Positions 33,117-42,739 of a DNA stretch of 64,000 bases are shown here, one piece after another (within the stretch, counting starts at the first letter, position 1; every line of letters starts with the position of its first letter). The DNA comes from Shinisaurus crocodilurus (taxonomy: Eukaryota; Chordata; Lepidosauria; Squamata; Shinisauridae), in contig CM037880.1 of assembly GCA_021292165.1 (NCBI GenBank), positions 181,991,085 to 182,055,084 of the forward strand, read 5' to 3'. The notes under the pieces are model-generated. The model was given only the letters and a program-made list of their open reading frames with translations. It was not told the origin of the DNA and did no database searches. The position numbers and the translations under genes are program-made.

Positions 33117-33540
33117 TAGAAATTTTGAAAAGCAGCAACAACAACAATGTAAAGTAGGTCACAGATATTAAAGGTCTTGCTTATATACAGCTGGACTTGA
33201 AATTTGTTTTAATGAAATTTTCCTTAAATCTACTTCCCCCCCTCCCTGACTTTTCATTTGAACATGTCTTTCATTCTGTGAGTTATTTTTAAGCAGCCAA
33301 ATCCCTGCAGTCCAAGTACCTAGTGCATTAAAAGTGCTACAATCTCCCAAACATTCAGAAACAGTAGCACTATGTGGGTGTTCTGTACCCATGACTACCA
33401 AATGCATGAAGGGGCTAATGAGAAAGCACAAGCTAGCCCTGCCCCCTGGATGCTGACATGTGTTGCTGGCCACGTCTCCCAGACACTGCATGTTTGCCAT
33501 CAATCTGATGGAGAATGTATACGGTGATGTAGTGGAGCCA

Positions 33541-33748
33541 TAAGGACATAGGAACATAAGAAGAGCCGGGCTGGATCAGACCAAGGTCCACCTGGTCCAG
33601 CATTCTGTTCACACAGTGGCCAACCAGCTGCCCACGGGAATCCCACGAGCAGGACACAAATGCACCAGTGCTCTCCTGCCCATGCTCCCCAGCAACTGGA
33701 GTACATAGGCATACTGCCTCTGGTGCTGTGAGCCAGGGCTCACAGGGA
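33541..33748 (-). mobile_element. CR1 LINE 3' end
   Basis: Starts with the complement of the CR1 end (AACATAAGAAGAGCC) and runs through CTGGATCAGACCAAGGTCCA, CAGCATTCTGTTCACACAGT and CATGCTCCCCAGCAACTGGA. Only ~200 bp remain. Confidence 0.85.
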
Positions 33749-33869
33749 TGCAGCGCCATCATTTTTTTTTATTAGCCTGGACACTGATGTCATCTGTCAC
33801 CATCACCCACCTACCCAGACTTCCCTGTTCCCTCTGAGCTTAACTTCAATCCTCATAGCAGCTGGGAGG

Positions 33870-33974
33870 GTATTTATTTATTTATTTATTTATTATATTT
33901 ATGAATCGCCCATCTGGCCAGACATCCGGCCACTCTGAGCGATGTACAATGCAATAAAATGCAGGGGGGGGGGA

Positions 33975-34005
<31 letters not shown>

Positions 34006-34430
34006 AAAACACAATTAAAAATCCTAACCCACCCCATATTCCCGCCCCCATCAACTGAGCCCCCACCACTCGCTCAATCAGCTTGCCCAGAAATGGCAAA
34101 TTGGAGACTGGGCAAAAGTTGTTCAAATCTTGGGGATCTAAGGAGGGCTTCTTTAGAAGCGGTCTTATTACTGCCTCCTTGAGGGCTGATGGCATCACTC
34201 CCTCCTCGAGGGAGGCATTCACTACCGCCCTGATCTCCCCACCCAGTTTTTCCCTGCAACTCATAACAAGCCAGGATGGGCAAGGATCAAGCAAGCAGGT
34301 GGTCAGCTTAACAGAAGAAAGCACCTTGTCCACTCCACCAGGAGGAAGAAGCTGGAACCGATTCCACAAAACCGGACTGCCACTGGCCTCCTCCCGTTCA
34401 CGCACTGTGTCCACAACGCACGGAATGAAT
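33870..34430 (-). pseudogene. L2 LINE remnant: RT fragment joined directly to a 3' tail
   Basis: On the minus strand, 34430-34075 encodes an L2 RT N-terminal stretch: GGVDKVLSSVKLTTCLLDP, INASL-like VNASLEEGVMPSALKEAVIR, PLLKKPSLDPQDLNNF and PVSNLPFLGKLIERVV. It then passes abruptly into 3'-UTR sequence with an (AC)n tract and the tail CCAGATGGGCGATTCATAAA-(TAAA)n. The catalytic RT half is missing, so this is an internal-deletion derivative or a rearranged copy. Compare the matching region in the L2 at 39735-40091. Confidence 0.75.
33976..33999. repeat. (AC)n microsatellite
   Basis: Preceded by a G run (33965-33973). Confidence 0.95.
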
Positions 34431-34434
34431 TTTC

Positions 34435-34896
34435 CCAGCAACAGTATGAAAAGCAAGAAAAAAGAAAGAAAACCCAAAGTGCTTTTATTAACAATTTCAC
34501 ACATATACATCGTTTGCTGCCACTCATAATCTAACATTTTCTTTCTTTTGCTTTCTGGTGAGCATAGTAATCCAGAAAGATGCTTGGGAATCTGGGGGAT
34601 GTAAAGTGTTATTATTACTCACTGAGTGCCACAAAGTAGTTCCCTGTTGTAATACAAAGTATTTTGGTCGTGAATGGGCCATTAAGACCCACCAGCTTTA
34701 CAAAAGACGGAGAGGGGTGGGTGGGAACTGCTAGAATTGTTTTGCTGATATGGATCAACACACTTGCCTGAGGTTTTGGACTCTCCATGGGGGTGTAGCT
34801 ATAGGGACTGTCGTGATGAGCGCCTGCACTTCAAGATTTACCACTACGTCACTAGATGTGTGTACATGCATACATGTTTGACCAGGATTTCCAACC
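34435..34896. other. Intronic spacer
   Basis: Nothing recognised beyond the end of the L2 remnant. Confidence 0.4.
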
Positions 34897-34904
34897 CTGT
34901 AAAT

Positions 34905-35039
34905 CAGTGTTCTCCAACCTTGGGTCCCCAGATGTTTTTGGCCTACAACTCCCTGCACGCCCCAGCCAGCGTAGCTGGCTGGGGCATGCTGGGAGTTGTA
35001 GGCCAAAAACATCTGGGGACCCAAGGTTGGAGAACACTG
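34905..35039. mobile_element. 135-bp palindromic hAT MITE, copy 1
   Basis: Left arm CAGTGTTCTCCAACCTTGGG ... GTTTTTGGCCTACAACTCCC is almost the exact complement of the right arm. A small loop (GCGTA-like) lies at the centre. The 8-bp TSD is CTGTAAAT / CTGTAGAT (34897-34904 and 35040-35047). No coding sequence. The twin copy is 43941-44075. Confidence 0.9.
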
Positions 35040-35367
35040 CTGTAGATGGAACCCTATGTGCATCTATAAGACCTCAGCTTAGAATGATGCTGAATCTTTG
35101 GTGGCTGGGAGTATATGGCTAGTGCACAGGGTGTTGTCTGGGGGTGGATCAGCTCGCACATTCTCGCTAATTCTTTCATGCGTTTGGTACCCATGCATAC
35201 AGAATGCTGGAACAAGGCTACTGTGAGGGCCAAATTAGAAGGGATGTGAGAGAGAACCTTATTAGATCTTAGCCTAAAAACAATTGCAAGGACCCCAAGT
35301 TGAATTGGGGCCACAGCGGCACATGGCAATGTTTCCTCAACAGCACTGCCTTCCAAAGCCACAATTT

Positions 35368-35755
35368 GTAGAGTAGCCATGTGCCCTACTTTACAGAGGC
35401 CAGTCCTCTATTTCCAGGGCACCAGGGAACAGTCCTTTATTTGGAGTTGTCCTCTATTTGAAGGGCTACCCAGTCTAAGTCTGGTTTAAAGATGAAGAAC
35501 CATAAGGAGGAGGGAGAGCAGGGAAGGGCCATGGAGTTACCCATCAACAGTTATTACCTGCACCGCAGACCGAGTAAGCACACCTGGTCACAGTCCTCTC
35601 CAGTATGGTATCTCTGTTTCAAGAACAGAAATTATTTATAGAGGAGAATCTGCACATATATATGCAGATGTTATCTTTCGGTGTCCTCTTTCCTTTTCTT
35701 TTTTAGTGATACATTTCCTCTTTATTTGGTGATGTTTGAGCGGCCACCCCAGCTA
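35368..35755 (+). repeat. 'gtggccat...gtcctctattt' repeat family, longest copy
   Basis: Begins GTAGCCATGTGCCCTACTTT, then CAGTCCTCTATTTCCAGG, GTCTGGTTTAAAGATGAAGA and ACCATAAGGAGGAGGGAGAG. It ends TGTTTGAGCGGCCACCCC, whose complement (GGGGTGGCCGCTC) mirrors the start. Related copies are 51110-51284 (minus) and 63462-63650 (plus). Probably a non-autonomous DNA transposon; family not recognised. Confidence 0.55.
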
Positions 35756-35929
35756 TTAGCAACAGATGGGGAAAGACCATACAATATGCATTATATAAAA
35801 AGCAGCCCACAGATGTATTTAATTAATCCGCCTCTTGCTGTTGCACCTGCTCAGTAAAAAAAATAAAATCACTAGGCTTGTTCCCACGTAATAAGGATAC
35901 CCACCTTAGAAAGTACTGCTGTATTTTTG

Positions 35930-36245
35930 ATCTCTAACTGAGGAATCTTTGTGCAGGGAAGGTGCTGAGTAGCGCATTTTCTCCTGTGGGACTGCAGTTT
36001 TGGAATGCACTGCACAGAGAAACCCACCTTGGTCATCTATTGGGTCTTAGGGAAATTGTGAAAATCCACCTGTTCCACCAGGCCACTGGAATTCGTTAGT
36101 ATTTAAATGTGCTGCTGCCACTCATTTTGAATGGACTTGTGATTCTGATGTAAAATTTGAGTGTGTGTTTTTAAGTTTGTTGTTGTGCTTTGTATATTGT
36201 TGTGCGTGCTTGTAAAGTGGGCAGGCCATTTATACATTTTGAAAA
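35930..36245 (+). mobile_element. L2-group LINE C-terminus / 3' UTR fragment
   Basis: GTGGGACTGCAGTTTTGGAA-TGC, AATCCACCTGTTCCACCAGG-CC and a T-rich 3' UTR resemble the L2 end ('gtggaatgagctcccc...gtgaagacctttctattc...caggc'). Diverged; interrupted by the hAT at 36249. Confidence 0.55.
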
Positions 36246-36248
36246 TAC

Positions 36249-36685
36249 CAGGGGTAGGCAACCTTTTTGGTCTGTGGATACATTTGGCAATTTGAGAAAC
36301 TGTCCTGGGCACCACCACAAAATGGCTGCCAGGGGAAGCGTGGCTACTCACAACAGACTAATAACCTTTCCAAAACACTGAGTACAAGGCAGAAGTGGGG
36401 TCTGAACCCCAACACACTAAACAACTCCGTTGAACCCACAGTTTTCAGTGCCAATGGTAACCTATTTCACAGAAGGCAAACTCTTTTTCCCTCCCCACCC
36501 CCTCTGCCAGCAAACATATTCCTCCTATATCTTGTTCTCTCTCCCTCTGGATCACCACCCCATGTACTCTGTCTCACCCCAGCTCATCACCCATAGGCAG
36601 GCTCTCTCTTTCTCTCTCTTTGGGAGGCAACAAAAAAGGTGTCTGGGATGCACTGATGCCCAGAGGCACCATGTTGCCTACCCCA
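36249..36685. mobile_element. Non-autonomous hAT element
   Basis: Left end CAGGGGTAGGCAACCTTTTT and right end CACCATGTTGCCTACCCCA are inverted repeats. The interior has CACCACAAAATGGCTGCCAG, ACTGAGTACAAGGCAGAAGT and TGATGCCCAGAGGCACCATG, diagnostic of the 46081-46791 family. TSD not clear. Confidence 0.75.
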
Positions 36686-36689
36686 GATA

Positions 36690-37070
36690 TATGGATGTTC
36701 CCACCAATCTGAGGCTCCTTTGGCGAGTACACATGAGAGGGCCAACTTCATTGCAGTGCCCAGGTGCTTTGGAGTGCCCCGCCCTGGGAGATTTGTTTGG
36801 CTCCCTCCTGGTTGATGTTTTGCACCAGACTGAAAACCATTTTTTTAATTTCATAGGCCTTTCAATTGTCAAATGTTCAAATTGTTATTATTTTCTGACC
36901 TGTTTTCCTGCTTGCTCCTCCACCATTATGTGATCATTATCAACGGTTGGTTTGCATTTTATTTTTGTTTTAGTTGGCATGTTTTCATTGCTCCTAATCA
37001 CTTGTGAGCTGCCTTGAGTGCCCCATATTGAAGCAAAAAGATGGGATATACTTTTCTAATCATACATCAA
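36690..37070 (+). mobile_element. L2-group LINE C-terminus and 3' tail
   Basis: TTTGGAGTGCCCCGCCCTGG with GATGTTTTGCACCAGACTGA matches the L2 ORF2 C-terminal block, and CTTGTGAGCTGCCTTGAGTG...AAAAAGATGGGATATAC matches an L2 3' tail. Decayed. Confidence 0.65.
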
Positions 37071-37074
37071 TATT

Positions 37075-37950
37075 AATTTAAGGGCAAAGTGGACTATTTG
37101 TCTTATCAGACACAACTATCCGCTGTAAGGATTCAAAGTATCAATACCGTTGTGCGTTTCATGTTTATTTTTTTTGTGATGAGCACAGTCTGTTCCGCAT
37201 CATATAATAAAGCCTAATGATGAAAGCCTATGTGTGTTACTAGGAGTATGTTTACGAATCAGTGAAGAATTAACATGTGCTATGGACGATGAAGTCATTT
37301 CTTTATACATAAGTAGTGATAAGTGCTGTGTAATGTTCGGTCACGATGATGTGTGGTAAAATAACGAAAACAATTTTGCTGAGCGATGCAGCTATGGCAA
37401 CCCTTAGCAAGCCCTACTATTTACCCTCTTTCCAGATGGCTGCCAAAAGCTGGAGAACAACACTTGGAGGAAAACCCAAAACACGGGCATGTTTTAGTTT
37501 GAATATCTGAGCATTTGAATAAAGGACCTTTTAAAAGACACTTCTGTGCGGCAGCAGCGGGCAGTGCACATAACTGCTGTGTGCTTGGCTCTGCACATGA
37601 GTGACCACCAGCCAGAAGGGGCTCTTTAGCCCTGGAGCTTTTGTTGATGCAAACTAAGACAGCTGCCCTTCTGCATAATTTTTTTTTTTTAACTGCTGAT
37701 TTTAAACAATGTACATTGTCAAAAAATAGCTTTTAAAATTGGCCCATGGATGGAACATCTGATGCTATATCAGAAGTAACTAATAGATTTTTGGTATAGC
37801 CCTGTTTATATAGCCGGGGGGGAGCCGCTTTGGGGGAGGATGCAAGGGCAAGGGCCACCCCCCTAACATTCTCTTGTCTATTTGGGTTTCTCAGAGCCTC
37901 AGAGGTCTGTTTTTTTTGTTTGTTTTTGTTTTGTTTTTCCCTCCTTTCTA
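37075..37950. other. Intronic stretch
   Basis: Nothing firm. T-rich tracts at 37680-37690 and 37910-37940. The beginning of the following L2 element cannot be located exactly and may extend back to about 37800. Confidence 0.35.
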
Positions 37951-38203
37951 CTAGGGCTTGAGGATGTGCCTTGGAGGGCAGATATTGGGCCAAGTGGGGG
38001 GGGGGTTGGTTGTGGGGGCTCCCATCACTGTAGTGACGGGTAGAGGGAGATATGGCATGGGGAGGAGGGCTAGCCAGGTAAGGGGAACATGGCTCAGACA
38101 GTTAATGGCTGTGCCGTGTTCTGGCCCTCCTCGCACCCACAAGTTTGCTGGTTGCCCTATCAGCCTGCCCTCGGGTCTCCGGATTCTCCTTCTAAATGCC
38201 AGA

Positions 38204-39115
38204 TAGGTGCAGAATAAGACCTCCCTCATCCATGATCTAATCATGGATGAGAGCCAGTGTGGCGTAGTGGTGAGAGTGTTGGACTGGGACTCGGGAGATC
38301 CGGGTTCTAGTCCCCGCTCAGCCATGAAGCTCACTGGGTGACTTTGGGCCAGTCACTGCCTCTCAGCCTAACCTACCTCACAGGGTTGTTGTGAGGATAA
38401 AATGGAGAGGAGAAGGAGGAGGAGGAGGATTATGTAAGCCACCTTGGGTTCCTTGCAGGAAAAAAGGCGGGGTATAAATATAATAAATAAACAAATAAAT
38501 AAATGAGGCGGCCGATCTGGCATGTATTACTGAGACCTGGGTGGGAGAACAGGGAGGAGTCAGTCTCTCCCAGCTCCACCCACCAGGGTACTTGGTACAG
38601 CATCAGGGTAGACTTGAGGGCCGGGGAGGGGTGTTGCCGTGATCTGTAGGAATGCTCTCTCTCTCTCCAGGCTCCCCATCCATCTGACTACCAGTCTGGA
38701 GTGTTTGCACCTTGTGTTGGGCTAGCGGGACAGATTGGGAATTCTGTTGGTGTACCGCCCACCCTGCTGCTCAACAGACTCCCTATCTGAGCTGACAGAG
38801 GTGGTCTTGGTTGTGATGCTGAGGTCCCCCAGACTGTTGGTCCTGGGGGACGTTAACATCCATGCCAAGGGCACCCTATCTGGGGCAGCTCAGGATTTCA
38901 TGGACTCCATGACGACCATGGGACTGTCCCAACATGTCATCGGCCCAACGCATGTAGCAGGGCACACTCTAGATCTGTTTTTTTTTTCCAGCCAGGCATG
39001 GGGATAGCGATCTGAAGGTGGGGGACTTTGAATTGGTCCATTTGTCATGGTCTGATCACTGCCTGCTGAGATTTAGACTAACGGCAACTTTTCCCTTCTG
39101 CAAGGGTGGGGGAAC
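38204..39115 (+). pseudogene. L2 ORF2 endonuclease region, interrupted
   Basis: Reads VQNKTSLIHDLIMDE up to the SINE, then AADLACITETWVGEQ after it. Further on come LLVYRPPCCSTDS, the catalytic-type LVLGDVNIHA, and GPTHVAGHTLDLFF. ITETW and GDVN are APE landmarks (usually GDFN). Frameshifts occur around 38700 and 39000. Confidence 0.8.
38251..38505 (+). mobile_element. Sauria-type tRNA-derived SINE, full length
   Basis: Pol III A box TGGCGTAGTGG and B box GGTTCTAGTCC follow GAGCCAGTG. Then come GCCATGAAGCTCACTGGGTG, CCTAACCTACCTCACAGGGT-TGTTGTGAGGATAAAATGG, and a tail CCTTGGGTTCC...GGCGGGGTATAAATATAATAAA. This is the classic squamate SINE whose tail is normally related to Bov-B LINEs. It is inserted in L2 with a short duplicated ATGA at each side. 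B box close to consensus. Confidence 0.93.
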
Positions 39116-39387
39116 CTATTAAGATGGTCTGCCCCTGGAGGCTAATGGATCTGGATGGTTTCCAGAGCACCCTGGGGGGGCGGGGTTCCGGCTGATATGA
39201 CTGGCGGTCCTGTTGTATCCCTGGTCAATCTTGGGAATACAGAGATGACCAGGGCGGTTGACACGATCACTCCTGAGTGCCCTCTCTGTAGTAGAGCTCG
39301 TACGGCTGCATGGTACACCCTGGAGCTGAGACCAATGAAATAAAACAGGAGACAGCTTGAGTGCAGGTGGAGAAAAACTCCTAGCGG

Positions 39388-41177
39388 ATGCAGTTGAGCC
39401 CTGGTATGTGCCTACAATCAGGTATATTTAGGGGCAGTGAGGACGGCAAAAAAAATCTCACTGCCTCTATTCAATCTTCTATTCGCCACCCAGTGAAGCT
39501 TTTTAGGGTTGTCCGGGGCCTATTATATTCTGGCCCCAAGGACATTCTGGACCCCTCTGAGGCCCACTGCAATATATTTGCTAGGCACTTCCAGGAAAAA
39601 ATCTCTTGCATCCGCCGGGACTTGGACTCCAATGTTATGGTAGTTGAATCAGGTGGTGTTCCCAGAGTACAGCCTGGTCATGTTTTCTTGGAGGAGTTTC
39701 AGTTGGTACAGCTCAAGGATGTTGACAAGGTGCTTTGACAGGTTCATTCAACTACATCCGCACAGGATCCTTGCCCTCTTGGCTTATAAAATCTAGCAGG
39801 GAGGGAACAGCCAGCTGTTCCAGGGTGGTGATCAATGCCTCCTTGCGAGAGAGAGTGGTCCCATGTTGCTTGAAAGAAGTGGTGGTGAGGCCACTCCTGA
39901 AGAAAACCTCTCTGGACCCAGAAGATCCAAACAACTTTAGGCCAGTAGCGAATGTTCCTTTCCTGGGCAAGGTCCTACAGCAGGTAGTGGCCAACCAGCT
40001 CCAGGCACTCTTGGATGAGACTGATTATCTAGATCCATTTCAGTCAGGGTTCAGGCCTGGTTTTGGTTTTGGCTTTGGTCACCCTGTATGATGACCTATG
40101 TCAGGAGAGAGACAGGGGGAGTGTGACCCTTTTGATACTCCTAGATCTCTCGGCGGCTTTCAATACCATGGTATCCTTCTGGGGCGGCTGTCTGAGTTGG
40201 TGGGGTACTGCATTGCAGTGGTTCCACTACTTGGATGACCAGCTCCAGAAGGTGGTGCTTGGGGAATATTGCTTGGCCCCGTGGACTCTCCAGTATGGGG
40301 TTCCTCAGGGGTCGGTCTTATCCCCCATGCTATTCAACATCTACATGAAACTGCTGAGTGGGGTTATTCGGAGTTTTGGAGTGTGTTGCCATCAGTACGC
40401 TGATGACACGCAGCTCTATTTCTCCTTTTCATCTTCAGCAGGTGAGGCTGTGGATGTGCTGAACCGGTGCCTGACTGCGACAATGGACTGGATGAGGACT
40501 AACAAACTGAAGCTCAATCCAGATAAGACTGAGATGCTGTTAGTGGGTGGTCCCTCTGACCAGATGGAGGGCGTTCAACCTATTCTGGATGGGGTTGCAC
40601 TCCCCTTGAAGCAGCAGGTTTGTAGCTTGGGGGTCCTCCTTGAGCCATCTTTGTCACCTGAGGCTCAAGTGGCCTCAGTGGCACAGAGTGCCTTCTACCA
40701 GCTCCAGCTGGTGGCCCAGCTATGCCCCTATCTGGACAGGGATAGACTGGTTTCAGTAATCTATGCTCTGCTAATCTCTAAGCTTGACTACTGCAATGCT
40801 TGACTACTGCACTCTACGTGGGGCTGCCCTTGAAGACTGTTCAGAAGCTGCAGCTTGTGCAAAATGTGGCAGCCAGATTAATAACTGGGACCAGGAGGTC
40901 TGAAGATATAACACCAGTTCTGGCCCGCTTGCATTGGCTGCCTGTATTCTACCAAGCCGGATTCAAGGTGCTTGTCTTAACCTATAAAGCCCTACACGGC
41001 TTGGGGCCACAATACCTGACGGAACGCCTCTCCCAACCACAATCTACCCCGGACACTGCACTCAGCATCTGGGGCCTTCCTCCTACTGTCACCTCCAAGG
41101 GAGACTTGGAAGGTGGCAGCAAGGGGGAGGCCCTTTTCTGTGGTAGCCCTCCAACTGTGGAACAGGCTCCGCACTGA
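39388..41177 (+). pseudogene. L2 ORF2 reverse transcriptase and C-terminus, frameshifted
   Basis: Frame pieces: 39388-39738 (RHPVKLFRVVRGLLYSGP, HFQEKISCIRRDLD); 39735-40091 (VVRPLLKKTSLDPEDPNNF, RPVANVPFLGKVLQQVV, PFQSGFRPGFG); 40063-40803 (LLILLDLSAAFNTM, GVPQGSVLSPMLFNIYM, catalytic HQYADDTQLYFSFSS, LNPDKTEMLLVGG, ISKLDYCNA); 40800-41177 (VQNVAARLITGTRRSE, ITPVLARLHWLPV, VLTYKALHGLGP). The order matches L2 ORF2. At least three frame shifts; the downstream C-terminal block (41150-41250) is in yet another frame. Confidence 0.88.
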
Positions 41178-41324
41178 GACCCGCCTGGTGCCAACTTTAC
41201 TATCCTTTCGGTGCCAGGTTAAGACTGTCCTCTATGCTGAGGCATTTAACAGATCCAAATAGTACATAGGGGTGGTGGTTATGTCACCTTTTTAACCAGT
41301 CTACTTTTTATAATCTTGTTCCTA

Positions 41325-41370
41325 GCTATTTAAGTGATTTTAAAATTGTTTTTAAAATCACTTAAATAGC
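41325..41370. repeat. Perfect 21-bp inverted repeat in the L2 3' UTR
   Basis: Left arm 41325-41345 (GCTATTTAAGTGATTTTAAA-A), loop TTGT, right arm 41350-41370, with no mismatch. Most L2 tails here lack it. Confidence 0.9.
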
Positions 41371-41475
41371 AATGAAATTTTTTTGATATTTTTATTGTTT
41401 GTATTTTATATTGTATTTTGTGTTTTACAATTGTTGTAAACCATCCAGAGAGCTTCAGCTGTTGGGCGGAATAGA

Positions 41476-41508
41476 GATGATGACGATGACGATGACGACG
41501 ACGACGAC
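41476..41508. repeat. (GAT/GAC)n microsatellite, left block
   Basis: GATGATGACGATGACGATGA followed by GAC units; separated from 41652-41714 by a 5S SINE. Confidence 0.9.
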
Positions 41509-41653
41509 GTGGCTCAGCTTGTCTGAGCGTGGAAAGCTAAGCAGGGTCAGGCCTGGTTATTACTTGGATGGGAGACCCCTCCTCTAGTTTCCTGCATTGA
41601 GCAGGGGGTTGGACTCGATAGCCTTGTAGGCTCCTTCCAACTCTATGATCTAT
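41509..41653 (+). mobile_element. 5S rRNA-derived SINE with CR1-like tail, copy 4
   Basis: GTGGCTCAGCTTGTCTGAGC (lacking about 11 bp of the usual head, TTATGCTGGCT), then AAGCTAAGCAGGGTCAGGCC, ACTTGGATGGGAGACCC, TTGGACTCGATAGCCTTGTA and CTATGATCTATGAT. Inserted within a GAT-type microsatellite. Pol III boxes retained. Confidence 0.88.
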
Positions 41654-41673
41654 GATGATGATGATGATGATGA

Positions 41674-41714
<41 letters not shown>
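41652..41714. repeat. (GAT)n microsatellite, right block
   Basis: Long GAT run, interrupted once by GGAT. It begins inside the SINE's ATGATCTATGATG end. Confidence 0.95.
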
Positions 41715-42637
41715 AATACCCCTGAACCCAATATTTCCTCCTCAACACCCCCACAAACACCCACATTTTTTTTCTGGATCAAGCTAACTTCCCTCAGCCA
41801 ACATAATTAACCCCTCATCCCTACTCAGGCCTACCAGTAAAACTGTATAGTAAAAGCAGCAGGGGATCATATAAAACCAGAGACTAAAGCTCTTATTATG
41901 CCATCTACTTGCCTACCTGCTGGTGTAGGACTGTTTTCTAGAATACAAAAATTGTTCTGAGTATGAAACACCCCTTCATGCTATTTTCACATCTTAATGC
42001 ATTGCACGTTTATTTTCTGTTTTTTACCATACAATTTCAAGCACTGTTAAAACTCACCCTTGTGTCAAATTCTTAGTTTTAAGTACTTGAATGAGTAGAT
42101 CTGAAAATGTTAGTTCAGTGGTACTATCAGCTGATTAATTCTTTAATCCAGTTTTAATCAGAGTTGCCCTCCATGGAAGGAGGTCCAGCACTGGAGGCAT
42201 TCATGCAAATGAGATCTATGTACATCTCCTGATTCAGGCAGCGATTTTTAAGACAATGTTCCAAACAGTCTTCATTAAATGCCCTGAAAATATCATTTTT
42301 CTCACAGTACTGTACAAACAAGCCAAAAACAAAACAAAAAAAAACCCTTCTACACTCAGATTGGATAATTTATCAGTGAATTTGTATAAAGGAAGACTTT
42401 GAGTAAAAGCCTTTCATTTGATAAGAGTCCAATTAACAGCGTATTTACCTTGACATTATCTTATGTTAGCAACAAGCACTATAGATTAAAGTAGGTTTGT
42501 TTTTGTTTGTTTTCTAAAGCATGTTCTTATATTGTTTTTAAGTATATTGCCTGGTCAGTTCCTTGAATTATTTCTGACTAGTTTGGTAACTGTAAAAAAA
42601 AAAAACCCAAACAAAAACACAAACCCGTTAAAAAGCT
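41715..42637. other. Intronic stretch
   Basis: No element recognised. Confidence 0.4.
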
Positions 42638-42641
42638 TTAA

Positions 42642-42735
42642 TGGCACAATTCTATGTAAGTTTAGACAGAGAAAAGACCTACCTTCTGAGACTTGTAGGC
42701 CTTTTTTCTGTCTAAATTTGCTTAGAATTGTGCCC
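42642..42735. repeat. Harbinger-like family A MITE, internally deleted
   Basis: TGGCACAATTCTATGTAAGT...GACAGAGAAAAGACCTAC then GTAGGCCTTTTTTCTGTC...GAATTGTGCCC, with TAA at both sides. The central CAGCATGCCCC palindrome has been lost. Confidence 0.7.
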
Positions 42736-42739
42736 TAAG

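Larger units (their letters stand above)
37960..41475 (+). mobile_element. L2-clade LINE, long but decayed
   Basis: A ~3.3-kb element (excluding the inserted SINE) with an APE endonuclease (38.2-39.1 kb), reverse transcriptase (39.7-40.8 kb), C-terminus (40.8-41.2 kb) and the typical L2 tail CCAGAGAGCTTCAGCTGTTG-GGCGGAATA at 41442-41471. At least four frame changes and stops make it inactive. A Sauria SINE (38251-38505) lies inside the endonuclease coding part. The tail runs into a GAT/GAC tract. Confidence 0.85.

Noticed and set aside
33899..34537. 212-codon minus-strand frame as a host gene
   Set aside because: Its recognisable part is L2 reverse transcriptase; the rest is 3' UTR and AC repeat.
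38251..38330. Functional tRNA gene
   Set aside because: A and B boxes are present but there is no cloverleaf acceptor pairing, and the sequence continues into a SINE body and tail.
41476..41714. CRISPR-like repeat array
   Set aside because: Simple GAT/GAC tract split by a SINE; no spacer-repeat architecture, and the sequence is vertebrate.
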